Source of the DNA: Vulcanimicrobiota bacterium
Lineage (GTDB): Bacteria; Pseudomonadota; Gammaproteobacteria; Xanthomonadales; Rhodanobacteraceae
NCBI GenBank assembly: GCA_903970555.1
Contig: CAJCJD010000161.1
Coordinates: 1 to 32,700, forward strand
Length of the DNA stretch: 32,700 nucleotides
Reading direction: 5' to 3'
The translations under genes and the position numbers were made by a program. Below the pieces are notes generated by a model. The model did no database searches. It saw only the letters and a list, made by a program, of their open reading frames with translations, and had not been told where the DNA came from. Positions within the stretch are counted from its first letter, which is position 1, and the number at the start of each line of letters is the position of its first letter. Of the stretch, positions 8,751 through 15,993 are shown piece by piece.

Positions 8751-9017
8751 TTAACCCCTGTTTCCATGCAAAATTTGCTCAAGGTAGGACACCACCAGTC
8801 CGCCGAAGCCAAGGGCACACATCTCCTGCGGCGTGCGACTGCCAAACTCTGCGATGTTTTCTGCCCGATACCATCGGCGCACTCGACCGCCATGGCGGTC
8901 GATCATCAGTGCCAGACGAAGGACATCTCTTTGATGGGATGTCGTTCGCTCGACGGAACTGCGCGCGTCATCCCTAGCGATCTCATCATGTTTCATCTGC
9001 ACAGGTGCATTACGCAT
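8751..9017 (-). CDS. Possible MbcA/ParS/Xre-type antitoxin domain protein (orphan)
   Basis: The C-terminal 40 residues fit the toxin-binding domain of MbcA/ParS/Xre antitoxins: RRWYRAENIAEFGSRTP, then PQEMCALG and VVSYLEQILHG, following the W...GxRTPxEL...G...VxxYLExIxxG pattern. The 88-residue protein is charged at its N-terminus and lacks an obvious helix-turn-helix. ATG 9017 has AGG eight bases upstream. In complete systems a RES-domain toxin gene normally follows, but the downstream sequence to 8240 has no such gene, so the unit is probably a remnant or a solitary regulator. Family assignment is by eye and only moderately safe. Confidence 0.45.
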   Translation of the reverse strand: MRNAPVQMKHDEIARDDARSSVERTTSHQRDVLRLALMIDRHGGRVRRWYRAENIAEFGSRTPQEMCALGFGGLVVSYLEQILHGNRG

Positions 9018-9231
9018 GATCACTACCTACTTTCTGTTCGTGTTCAAGAAAAAGCTTGAGCGCTTTGATAGTGGCAGCGGCGATGATGCCGCTTAGCGTA
9101 GTACCAATGAGCGCAGGAGAAATTGAAATCCGCCGCCCGATAGTCGAGTGCGGATATCTGTCGATGTCCACTTTCAGGTGAGCCACGGCGCAAGGCTTGA
9201 ATGATTCAAGGGAACGGAACGAGTAAGGCAA
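9010..9231 (-). CDS. Possible small protein with one hydrophobic segment
   Basis: A 73-codon frame ends with TAA at 9010-9012 and overlaps the ATG of the antitoxin-like gene (9017) by 8 bp, which would fit translational coupling. Its second half contains SPALIGTTLSGIIAAATI, a possible membrane segment. The best start is a TTG at 9231 or an internal GTG, and neither has a good ribosome site. Coding is uncertain and no function is proposed. Confidence 0.2.
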   Translation of the reverse strand: MPYSFRSLESFKPCAVAHLKVDIDRYPHSTIGRRISISPALIGTTLSGIIAAATIKALKLFLEHEQKVGSDHA

Positions 9232-9277
9232 ACAACGGCATAGTTCGTAGCGTCGGAAGTGAACCTGAGGTCGACGC

Positions 9278-9718
9278 CTAGTTCTCGTGGTTGCTTATTC
9301 GCTCCAGAATGCGGCGAAGATGTGCAAGGTCGGTCTTGGAAAGCTGCTGCATGGGCACCGGTGCATCGTCGCGCACGGTGCGCTGTATCAACTCAACGAG
9401 TCGTTTGCCCGCTGATGTAAGCGACACCAGTTTTGTGCGCCGGTTGTCCGGATGGGGATTGCGTTCGACCAGGCCGCGATCTTCGAGATCGTTCACGGCC
9501 ACGGTGGTGGCAGGTGCGTCGCTGCTCGTCACATACGCTATCTCTTTCAAGCTCAACGGCGCATCGAGCAACCGCCACAATATGCGTGCGCGGCTGAAGG
9601 GCAGGCCGGTGACATCAATGACTTTTCGGCGCCACTCGCCGCGCGTTTCCCACACCAAGCCGACCATCATCTGCCAGATGCGATCGGCTTCGCTGCCACT
9701 GTGAGTGTGCCCGATCAT
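9278..9718 (-). CDS. MarR family transcriptional regulator
   Basis: The 146-residue product has the MarR winged-helix layout: recognition region LSLKEIAYVTSSDAPATT, the helix AVNDLEDRGLVERN and the wing HPDNRRTKLVSLT, flanked by dimerisation helices. Its ATG (9716-9718) overlaps the stop codon of the upstream MFS gene (TGA 9715-9717) in an ATGA arrangement, so the two genes are translated from one message. The frame is open further upstream, but there it overlaps the MFS gene and is not coding. MarR proteins linked to efflux pumps usually repress the pump and let go on ligand binding. A perfect inverted repeat at the operon's start (11142-11167) is the likely operator. Confidence 0.93.
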   Translation of the reverse strand: MIGHTHSGSEADRIWQMMVGLVWETRGEWRRKVIDVTGLPFSRARILWRLLDAPLSLKEIAYVTSSDAPATTVAVNDLEDRGLVERNPHPDNRRTKLVSLTSAGKRLVELIQRTVRDDAPVPMQQLSKTDLAHLRRILERISNHEN

Positions 9719-11157
9719 GCCGTCGCGCCAGTGGGTGCTTCTTCCAGCAAGTGCGCCGCGTGGCGGGTTGTATCGTGCGCCCAGCGCGTGGTGGACAACC
9801 ACGCGAGCAACAGCACGGTAATGCCGCCACCTGCGATCAGCCACCAGAACGGATGCGAGGCCTCGGCGAAGCCGTTGTGTATGTGCGCGCCCAAGATGGT
9901 GCCTGCAAGTGCCACGCCGAGCGAAGCGCCGATCTGTCTGCTGGTCGATGCGATCGCCGCGGCGAGGCCCGCCTGCGCCTTGGGCATGCCCGACACGGCC
10001 GTATTGGTAATCGGGGCATTCACCATGCCGAAGCCGATGCCGAAGATCACATACGTCAACAACAACAATGGCAGCGGCGTTGTAGCCGTCAGCTGCGTCA
10101 TCATCAGCGCACTGACGGCGGTGGCTGTGCCGGACATGAGCAATGAGGGACGTGTGCCGTACTTGCCGACCAATCGTCCGGAGAGCGGCGAGCAAAAAAT
10201 AGTCGCCAGTGCGAGCGGCAAGGTGCACAAGCCGGTCTGGAAGGCCGACAAGCCGCGCACTTCCTGCAAGTACAGCGCATTGAGAAACAGGAAGCCAGAG
10301 AATGCCGAGAAGCTGCATACCGCGATCAATGTCGCGCTACTGAAGGGCACTCCGCGAAAGAACCGTACATCGATCAATGGTTCGTGACGCCGAGGTTCGT
10401 AGATAAGCAACGCAATCAGCGCAAGCGCAGCGGCGGCGAACAAGCCGATGATCGTCGTCGAATTCCAGCCAGCATGGGGACCTTCGATGACCGCATAAGT
10501 CACCGTGGCCAGGATGGTGAACACCAAGAGCTGTCCGATCGGATCGACGCGTCGCGGATGCGGCGCCTTGGACTCCGGAATGTAGCGCGCCGCCAACAAC
10601 ATTGCCGCGGCACCGACCGGCAGGTTCACCCAGAAGATCGAACGCCAGCCAATGCTTTGCGTGAGCGCGCCGCCGATCACCGGACCGAGTGCCATCGCTA
10701 CACCCGCGACCGCGCCCCATATGCCGATGGCGCGCGCACGTGCTTTCGGTTCGTGGAACGTATTGGCAATGATCGACATGGCGACCGGATTGAGCATGGT
10801 CGCGCCCAGCGCCTGCACAACGCGAAATGCGACCAGGCCATGAATATTTGGAGCAACACTGCACAGCAAGGAGCCCAACATAAATAGCGCCATGCCCGAC
10901 TGGAATACGCGACGACGTCCGAAGCGGTCGGCCATCGACCCGGCGAGCATCAGCAGGCTGGCTACCACCATGGTGTAAGCATCGATCACCCACTGCAGGC
11001 CCGATATCGACGCAGCGAGATCGTGCCGAATCGAAGGTAGCGCGACGTTCACGATGGTCGCGTCCATCGCGACCATCAGCAGGCTCAGGCAGCAAATACC
11101 GAGAATAAGATTCGGATGGGTCTTGGCCCGTCCAGCAACGCCAATAGTTGTATTCAT
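9715..11157 (-). CDS. MFS drug efflux transporter, DHA2 (EmrB/QacA) family, 14 membrane segments
   Basis: The 480-residue inner-membrane antiporter has the DHA2 features: motif D1-like LMVAMDATIVNVALPSI near the start, motif A GSMADRFGRRRVFQ between segments 2 and 3, and motif C-like AVAGVAMALGPVIGGALT in segment 5. About 14 hydrophobic stretches are present. Substrates in the family are toxic organic compounds, not predictable here. ATG 11157 is the best start; the frame also allows TTG 11178. Neither has a ribosome site, so the message may be leaderless or poorly translated from the first gene. The start codon lies inside the perfect inverted repeat, so repressor binding would block expression directly. 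It is co-transcribed with the MarR gene. Confidence 0.94.
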   Translation of the reverse strand: MNTTIGVAGRAKTHPNLILGICCLSLLMVAMDATIVNVALPSIRHDLAASISGLQWVIDAYTMVVASLLMLAGSMADRFGRRRVFQSGMALFMLGSLLCSVAPNIHGLVAFRVVQALGATMLNPVAMSIIANTFHEPKARARAIGIWGAVAGVAMALGPVIGGALTQSIGWRSIFWVNLPVGAAAMLLAARYIPESKAPHPRRVDPIGQLLVFTILATVTYAVIEGPHAGWNSTTIIGLFAAAALALIALLIYEPRRHEPLIDVRFFRGVPFSSATLIAVCSFSAFSGFLFLNALYLQEVRGLSAFQTGLCTLPLALATIFCSPLSGRLVGKYGTRPSLLMSGTATAVSALMMTQLTATTPLPLLLLTYVIFGIGFGMVNAPITNTAVSGMPKAQAGLAAAIASTSRQIGASLGVALAGTILGAHIHNGFAEASHPFWWLIAGGGITVLLLAWLSTTRWAHDTTRHAAHLLEEAPTGATA

Positions 11158-11167
11158 GCAACTATTG
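11142..11167. promoter_or_regulatory. Inverted-repeat operator at the start of the MFS-MarR operon
   Basis: CAATAGTTG (11142-11150) and its exact complement CAACTATTG (11159-11167) are separated by 8 bp. The repeat covers the MFS start codon. Its size and AT content fit a MarR dimer site. A similar half-site lies just upstream (CAACAGTTA at about 11177). Binding by the MarR protein encoded in the operon is inferred from location, not shown. Confidence 0.6.
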
Positions 11168-11354
11168 TGAATTAACAACAGTTATCCGTCAACCCGTTCC
11201 TGTGTCGGTAGGCAATAGCCCCTTGATGGCGACATTCGTGCCAGGCCGAAATCGGTCGGTGCATGTCAAAGGAGAGCGCTGCTACCAATGCGACGCAAGC
11301 GGCATGGTGCCGAGAAAGCTCGCAAGGGTCGGCCGATTCTTTCGGCTCGTGTCG

Positions 11355-11741
11355 TTATTGTTTCGCCAGTTCGACCCATTGAGCACGCCAAGCAGGAGCG
11401 GCGAACGGATCGGCGAAATATTGGGTCTCATGCGCCACCTTTCCATCACGGAACTCCATGATGCTCACGGTGTAGGCGGGCTTACCTTGGTAGGTAATTA
11501 CATATTCGCTGACCCATAGGTTGCCTTCTCCTACGATGCGCCGAATCGTGAACCCCGATGGCTTACCCGGATGATGACTACGAAGCGCTTGCAGATTTTT
11601 TCGACCATGAATGATCTCGCCTGACTGTGGGTACTCGCACACAGCATCATCGTGATAGATCTCATGCTCGGTAACTTGATCGCCCGCAGCGGATGCAGCC
11701 CAATGCCGATCAATGGCCATCCGGATGTTTTGCACTTCCAT
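11355..11741 (-). CDS. SnoaL-like (NTF2 superfamily) protein
   Basis: The 128-residue product fits the SnoaL-like cone fold: a first helix (IRMAIDRHWAASAAGD), a conserved acidic stretch (IYHDDAVCEYPQSGE), a central sheet with GEGNLWVSEYVITYQG, and the typical last strand (VSIMEFRDGKVAHETQYFADPF). Such proteins include small-molecule isomerases and cyclases, but most are uncharacterised. ATG 11741 has GGGAGG about six bases upstream. It is transcribed on the same strand as the MFS gene, with a 197-bp gap that holds the operator, so the two are likely separate units. No substrate can be named. Confidence 0.9.
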   Translation of the reverse strand: MEVQNIRMAIDRHWAASAAGDQVTEHEIYHDDAVCEYPQSGEIIHGRKNLQALRSHHPGKPSGFTIRRIVGEGNLWVSEYVITYQGKPAYTVSIMEFRDGKVAHETQYFADPFAAPAWRAQWVELAKQ

Positions 11742-12010
11742 CATCGGCCTCCCATTTACGCGCACTCGCCGGTGATGCCGACACCTGGTATGTGCCTGAC
11801 ACCCGAGTCAAGCGACGTGCAACACGCGCGTCCGCTTGGACGAACAACTAGAGTGCGCTCAGCAAAGCTGGCATACAAGTGCTCGCGCTTGCGTTGTGAG
11901 GATCTTGAAGTAAACCACTGACTTTTCGCTTGGGTGGAAGCGCTAACATTTAGTGTCGCCACGACAGTGGCCACTTTAGAAAATGGCCCGCTTGCACGAG
12001 GAGTTATCCA

Positions 12011-12259
12011 ATGATCTTCGCCGTGTTCCTTATCGCCCCCAATAGTGTGAAAACCGAGCACGTCGAGGAAGCGCTTGAACTGCTTGAGCGCGATGGGCGC
12101 GTGTTTTCCTTGCGTGGCGGTCCTCGGCAGCCGCAGTCGACGGACCGTGTATGGGATCCGGTGGCTGTCTATGCCCCCGACGAGCTGACAGAAGAGGAGT
12201 TCCAGCAACTGTTCGAGCTCAATAAAAAATACGTGCCGGAACTTAACTTGAAGTACTGA
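12011..12259 (+). CDS. Hypothetical small protein, 82 aa
   Basis: No family is recognised. The product starts MIFAVFLIAP and has a mixed alpha-beta character, ending with a strongly acidic, aromatic tail (ELTEEEFQQLFELNKKYVP). The start has GAGGAG seven bases upstream, a good ribosome site. The protein lacks a signal peptide. A minus-strand frame covering the same area was judged a shadow because this start is better supported. Function is unknown. Confidence 0.72.
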   Translation: MIFAVFLIAPNSVKTEHVEEALELLERDGRVFSLRGGPRQPQSTDRVWDPVAVYAPDELTEEEFQQLFELNKKYVPELNLKY

Positions 12260-12456
12260 GTGGGCCTCCGGCAAAAGTGGTCATAAGACCTCTCTGGGCG
12301 CACGGGCTGTGGGTGTGAAGAAGCTGTGATGATATGCCGTTCGTCATCTGCCCTAGGGGGATGGAAAAGGAGCGGCGACACATCCCCAATGCAAATTTCA
12401 TGGATTGGTGCGATCTTATCCGTTTCGAACTTCATCCAATCCAATAAGGAGCAGCC

Positions 12457-13068
12457 ATGCGTATCGATCGAACAATGATGACTCTTGCGGCAGTCATCCT
12501 GGTGGCCTTGCCTGGCACGGCCGTGCACGCTCAGGCCACCGGCAATATGCCGTTGAATGGCCCCGTGGTGCCGGGCGTCTGCTACCTGTCTCGCGAGGCC
12601 ATCTTCGCCAACGCCAAGGTCGGCCAAGCCGCGTCTGCACGCCTTAAGCAGCTCGCCGAACAGGCGCAGGGCGAAATCGATGCCGAACGCAGGCCGCTCG
12701 ATGCCGACGTGCAGGCGTATCGCGCCAAGATGTCATCGCTTTCGGTCGAGCAGCGTCAGTCGCAGGAGCAGACTCTGGCGCAACGCATGCAGAGCATGCA
12801 GGCCGATCAACAGACCAAGGGGCGGCAGTTGGAGGCAACTCGCGCCAAGGCCATGTCGCAGATTGCGGCGTATGCGCAGCCGGTGATCGCGAGCATGTAC
12901 GCCAGCAAGAATTGCGGTGTGCTTTTCGATCGCAACGCGGTGCTGGGCGGCAATATGGCCAACGACATCAGCTCCGGCGTCGTGCAGGGTCTGGACGCCA
13001 AGGTCACCACCATATCGTTCAACATGGAACCCGTCCCGGCTGCCAACACGGGCAGTGGTACGCCGTAG
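12457..13068 (+). CDS. OmpH/Skp family periplasmic chaperone-like protein
   Basis: The 203-residue product starts with a Sec signal peptide (cleavage after VHA, near residue 26) and has a long central coiled coil rich in Gln, Ala and Glu (ARLKQLAEQAQ, ADVQAYRAKMSSL, QRMQSMQADQQTK). This layout is typical of Skp/OmpH proteins, which form trimeric tentacles that hold unfolded outer-membrane proteins. The C-terminal segment (NCGVLFDRNAVLG) matches the family's beta-body strand. A good AAGGAG ribosome site precedes ATG 12457. Unlike skp, it is not next to bamA or lpxD, so it is probably a paralogue with a different client or condition of use. Confidence 0.85.
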   Translation: MRIDRTMMTLAAVILVALPGTAVHAQATGNMPLNGPVVPGVCYLSREAIFANAKVGQAASARLKQLAEQAQGEIDAERRPLDADVQAYRAKMSSLSVEQRQSQEQTLAQRMQSMQADQQTKGRQLEATRAKAMSQIAAYAQPVIASMYASKNCGVLFDRNAVLGGNMANDISSGVVQGLDAKVTTISFNMEPVPAANTGSGTP

Positions 13069-13225
13069 TTATCCGACTGGGATGCGTGTGCCATGCGTGC
13101 GGGAGATAACAAACACCACGAAATTCTGGACTCCCGGCGCAAACGAAGCGTTGAGAAAGCTAGGGTATTTCCCTGGCTTTCTTAATGAAGTTCCACGATC
13201 TCTTACTCGAACCCGGAGAAGAAGC

Positions 13226-13471
13226 ATGTCGACATCAGCGACGCTCAGCTTTGCTAGAGACATCCGCCCAATGTTCACCGACATGGACGTCAGCCATATG
13301 AAAAAGGCCATGGACCTCAGTAACCGGGACAGCGTGTTCCAGCACGCGCAAGCGATATATGAATCGGTGGCCAGTGGTCATATGCCGCCGCCATCGAGCG
13401 GTGAAACACGATGGACGCCCGACATGTGCGCGAAGTTCAAGACATGGCAGGAGCAAGGTGGGCAGCCGTAA
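13226..13471 (+). CDS. Hypothetical small protein of the FARDIRPMFxxxD type, 81 aa
   Basis: The product carries LSFARDIRPMFTDMD at the N-terminus, then HMKKAMDLSN, HMPPPSSGETRWTPD and KFKTWQEQGGQP. I recall similar small bacterial proteins with a DIRPLF motif and a MPPP block near an end tryptophan, but I cannot name a function. GGAGA lies seven bases before the ATG at 13226. The frame is open well upstream, but that part overlaps the OmpH-like gene's tail and is not coding. A downstream DUF5996 gene follows after 105 bp; co-transcription is possible. Confidence 0.75.
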   Translation: MSTSATLSFARDIRPMFTDMDVSHMKKAMDLSNRDSVFQHAQAIYESVASGHMPPPSSGETRWTPDMCAKFKTWQEQGGQP

Positions 13472-13576
13472 GACGCCATTGGCATAGATCGAACATAGCT
13501 ATCCAAGAGCTGCGTTCGTGGGTCCTACTCTGGAATTTTCAGTTGGCCTCTCGCCCTTTTTGATAAGGATGCTGCC

Positions 13577-14494
13577 ATGTCAGTTCTAGGCAATATCTTT
13601 CCCGAGCCATGGCCGCCGCTGCCCTATCCGGACTTTGCGGCCACTCAGTATTTTCTGCAAATGAGTTTGCAGGCTATTGGCAAGCTAAAGCTCAAAGACG
13701 CGTTTCAGCCGCAGTGGTCCGGAGTGCTTCTATGGATCGATGCGCAGGGGTTAACAACGGGGCCAATCCCGTACGCAGGTGGAGCTTATGAAGTCCGCGT
13801 CGACCTGATCTCGCACAAGGTGGATTGCGTTACCAGCGCGGGCTTCGCTGGAGGCTTTCGTTTGGCGTCGATGTCTGTCGCGGAGTTTGTCCAGTTCCTA
13901 TTTGGCCTTCTCCACAAGGCTGGCGTCGATGTCTCGATAAACTTGCAGCCGCAAGAAGTGTCCAATCCCATTCCTTTTGATCAGGACAAAGCGCGCCGCC
14001 CCTATGAGCCTGCCTTGGTCAACAGCTGGTGGCGAATCCTGCTGAGCACACAACGCGTCATGCAGGCTTTCCAAGGAAGGTTCGAAGGTAAAACCCAGCC
14101 CATCGGCCTCATGTGGGGGACGATGGACGTCCGCAGCGTGCGCTTTAACGGCAAGCCTGCTTCCCCTGGCGTTAATGCCGATTACATTCGGCGCAATGCG
14201 ATGAACGCGGAGCTCATCGAGATGGGGTGGTGGTCTGGCAGCCCCGCTTACCCAAAAGCGGCGTTCTATTCCTTCACCCATCCGCAGCCTGTTGGAATCG
14301 AAAGCGCGCAGATCGGCCCGCTAAGCTCGCGATGGGATCCGGTCATGAGGGAATTCATTTTGGATTACGACGACTTGCGTAAGTCGAACGATCCCGATGG
14401 CAATCTGCTGTCGTTTTTCCAATCTGGCTACGAGGCGGGAGCGGAGCTCGCAGGCTGGGATCCAAATCTCGTCGGCACTGGAAGACCTGATTAG
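13577..14494 (+). CDS. DUF5996 family protein, 305 aa
   Basis: The product matches the DUF5996 layout as I remember it: EPWPPLPYPDFAATQYF near the start, GLTTGPIPYAGGAYEVRVDL, FVQFLFGLLHKAGVDVSINL, then NPIPFDQDKARRPY and WGTMDVRSVRFNGK, and a C-terminal FFQSGYEAGAELAGWD. The family is widespread in bacteria and has no assigned activity. No signal peptide is seen, so it is probably cytoplasmic. It is followed 53 bp later by a strong inverted repeat (14548-14588) and then the convergent Lys/Ala-rich gene. Confidence 0.88.
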   Translation: MSVLGNIFPEPWPPLPYPDFAATQYFLQMSLQAIGKLKLKDAFQPQWSGVLLWIDAQGLTTGPIPYAGGAYEVRVDLISHKVDCVTSAGFAGGFRLASMSVAEFVQFLFGLLHKAGVDVSINLQPQEVSNPIPFDQDKARRPYEPALVNSWWRILLSTQRVMQAFQGRFEGKTQPIGLMWGTMDVRSVRFNGKPASPGVNADYIRRNAMNAELIEMGWWSGSPAYPKAAFYSFTHPQPVGIESAQIGPLSSRWDPVMREFILDYDDLRKSNDPDGNLLSFFQSGYEAGAELAGWDPNLVGTGRPD

Positions 14495-14547
14495 CGGATC
14501 GTTATTGATTGACGGGTGTTCGCTTTCGATTGTCGATGCAGCAGGTC

Positions 14548-14588
14548 GTTGCAACACCCCTGCACTGTGTGAGCAGGTGTGTTGCAAC
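14548..14588. repeat. 16-bp inverted repeat with one mismatch between convergent genes
   Basis: The arms 14548-14563 and 14573-14588 pair over 16 positions with one mismatch and leave a 9-base loop. It would form a very stable hairpin and lies between the stop codons of two convergent genes. Its core word GTTGCAAC occurs again at about 14615. It could act as a bidirectional terminator although neither side has a T-run, or as a REP-like element. Confidence 0.6.
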
Positions 14589-14627
14589 AACCAACATCGA
14601 TTTATCCCGTGAACAACCGTTGCAACG

Positions 14628-15014
14628 TTACTTCACGCCGCCAGCAGAACTGCTGGAGGCAGGCGCACCGGCTGGAGCGCTAGCCGGGGCCGGAGCGCTG
14701 GTAGTCGCTGCATGGTGCGACTTCTTGTGACCGGATGAGGTTGTTGCCTTGGCCGCTTTTGCCTTTTTCTTGTTGGCCTTTGCGGCTTGCTTGGTGGCCT
14801 TGCTGGCCTGCTTGGCGGACTGCCTTTGGGCCTTTGCGGCTTGCTTTGCAGCCTTGCTGGCAGCTTTATTGGCGGCCTTGGAACTGGGCGCGCTCGACGC
14901 GGCTGCCGGTGCTGTGGCGGAAGCCGGCGCGGACTGAGCTTCCTGGGCAAGCACCGAGCCGGAAAGAACCACTCCCGCGACGAGCACAGAAGTGATCGCA
15001 AGTTTACGAATCAT
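14628..15014 (-). CDS. Exported Lys/Ala-rich low-complexity protein, 128 aa
   Basis: A Sec signal peptide (cleavage near SVLAQ, residues 19-23) precedes a mature protein made of Ala, Lys, Ser and Pro. Its central part is an irregular (K/Q)AAK repeat (SKAAKQAAKAQRQSAKQASK), like histone H1 tails or the AlgP-type C-termini, but here in an exported protein. Histidine is clustered in HKKSHHAA. It could bind anionic polymers such as DNA, LPS or teichoic-like surfaces in the periplasm, but this is inference. The frame's coding is supported by the signal peptide and by the strong codon-position bias; a GAGG lies ten bases before ATG 15014. Confidence 0.75.
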   Translation of the reverse strand: MIRKLAITSVLVAGVVLSGSVLAQEAQSAPASATAPAAASSAPSSKAANKAASKAAKQAAKAQRQSAKQASKATKQAAKANKKKAKAAKATTSSGHKKSHHAATTSAPAPASAPAGAPASSSSAGGVK

Positions 15015-15202
15015 AGTTAGTGAGCCTCGAGTTTTTGGGTTGCCACGGACCCGGCATGACCCTGCAAACACGAGCGGCATGGCCCATCAACAATGCATGG
15101 GGATCGGCATACCGAAACTGAACGGTAATAGGAAGGAATGAAAAACGGATGAGACATGCGTCCGCTGGCCAGACATCGCTGCCGAGCTTGGAGATAAATG
15201 GC

Positions 15203-15267
15203 TAGAGCTCTTTTCTGACCACAGCGGTGGCCTAGAAAAGAACTCTAACGAAAAGAACTCTAACTTC
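15203..15267. repeat. Inverted plus direct repeat built on AGAAAAGAACTCTAAC
   Basis: The arms 15203-15216 and 15234-15247 pair over 14 positions with one mismatch, enclosing a small inner GGT/ACC. The right arm word GAAAAGAACTCTAAC is then repeated directly at about 15250-15264. The structure lies in the intergenic space between two minus-strand genes and has the feel of a dispersed intergenic repeat. Confidence 0.55.
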
Positions 15268-15292
15268 CTTTTTTCGAAACCTCCCCACGTTC

Positions 15293-15853
15293 CTATGAGT
15301 GAACGCGACGCCACACGACCTCGCCATGGGCGCCTTCGGCCGCGCCACTCGAGGGCTTGGCTACGCGATAGGTCAATTCATCGCCGTTGATGGTGTAACC
15401 CGTGTCTCCGCTCTTGCCGTCCCAGTTAGGGAACGATGCATGCACGATCTGACTGTGCATGATGTTGGCATCGGCACTGACGTGGCCGTAGTGAGCGTTG
15501 CTGTCCATCGAGGCGGCGCGGTACTCGTCTGCCGTTCCCTTGGACTTGTCGTTCGCGGCGAAAGGCATTCGCTTGGCGCGCACAATCTGCATCATGTAGT
15601 CGCCCTGGGCATCGATAAGCCACATGCCTTCCGGATGAGGGCCGTACAGCTCCACGCGGTGACCATCGGGATAAACATTGTCACAGCGGACGAGCGTCCA
15701 GGCGCCAATCAATTCCTTCGGCACCATGGCCTGATCAGGTGCACTTTCACTGCGTTTCATCGTCGCATCTTGGGCGGGCGCGGCGGCCAGGATCGGCGGT
15801 GCGATCATCGGAACGAGGAAAGAAGCGAGCAATAAAAGCTTTGCGCGTGACAT
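15293..15853 (-). CDS. Exported lipocalin-like domain protein
   Basis: The 186-residue product has a signal peptide (cleavage near residue 23, ILAAAP). The mature part begins with LIGAWTLVRCDNVYPDG and continues with LYGPHPEGMWLIDAQGDYM, ASMDSNAHYGHVSADANIM, IVHASFPNWDG and GDELTYRV, the pattern of the lipocalin-like_5 family. Its cysteine and the HASFPNW block match family patterns. The ligand is not known. ATG 15853 is preceded by AAGGT. It is divergent from the LysR gene at 15994, and a palindrome at 15935-15953 lies between them, so that regulator probably controls it. Confidence 0.87.
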   Translation of the reverse strand: MSRAKLLLLASFLVPMIAPPILAAAPAQDATMKRSESAPDQAMVPKELIGAWTLVRCDNVYPDGHRVELYGPHPEGMWLIDAQGDYMMQIVRAKRMPFAANDKSKGTADEYRAASMDSNAHYGHVSADANIMHSQIVHASFPNWDGKSGDTGYTINGDELTYRVAKPSSGAAEGAHGEVVWRRVHS

Positions 15854-15934
15854 GGCGACACCTTGGGTGCGGGGGGGAGGTGGCATCGTTACCCAGGGCT
15901 TTCAGTTTGATAATGAGTCCTGATCTTTATTGAC

Positions 15935-15953
15935 CTTCAAATCTAATTTGAAG
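15935..15953. promoter_or_regulatory. LysR-type palindrome between divergent genes
   Basis: CTTCAAAT (15935-15942) and its exact complement (15946-15953) flank a 3-bp centre. The location, midway between the lipocalin-like and LysR genes, fits a LysR recognition site with both promoters close by. Binding is inferred. Confidence 0.5.
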
Positions 15954-15993
15954 ATCATCGCGATACTGGCTTTCGCATCTAGGATCAGGCCTC

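Noticed and set aside
9719..10318. N-terminal extension of the MarR frame up to 10318
   Set aside because: It overlaps the MFS gene in another frame. The MarR protein starts at 9718, where the ATGA overlap and family length agree.
11756..12274. Minus-strand frame of 172 codons
   Set aside because: It overlaps the plus-strand small gene at 12011, which has a GAGGAG ribosome site, and it has no recognisable domain.
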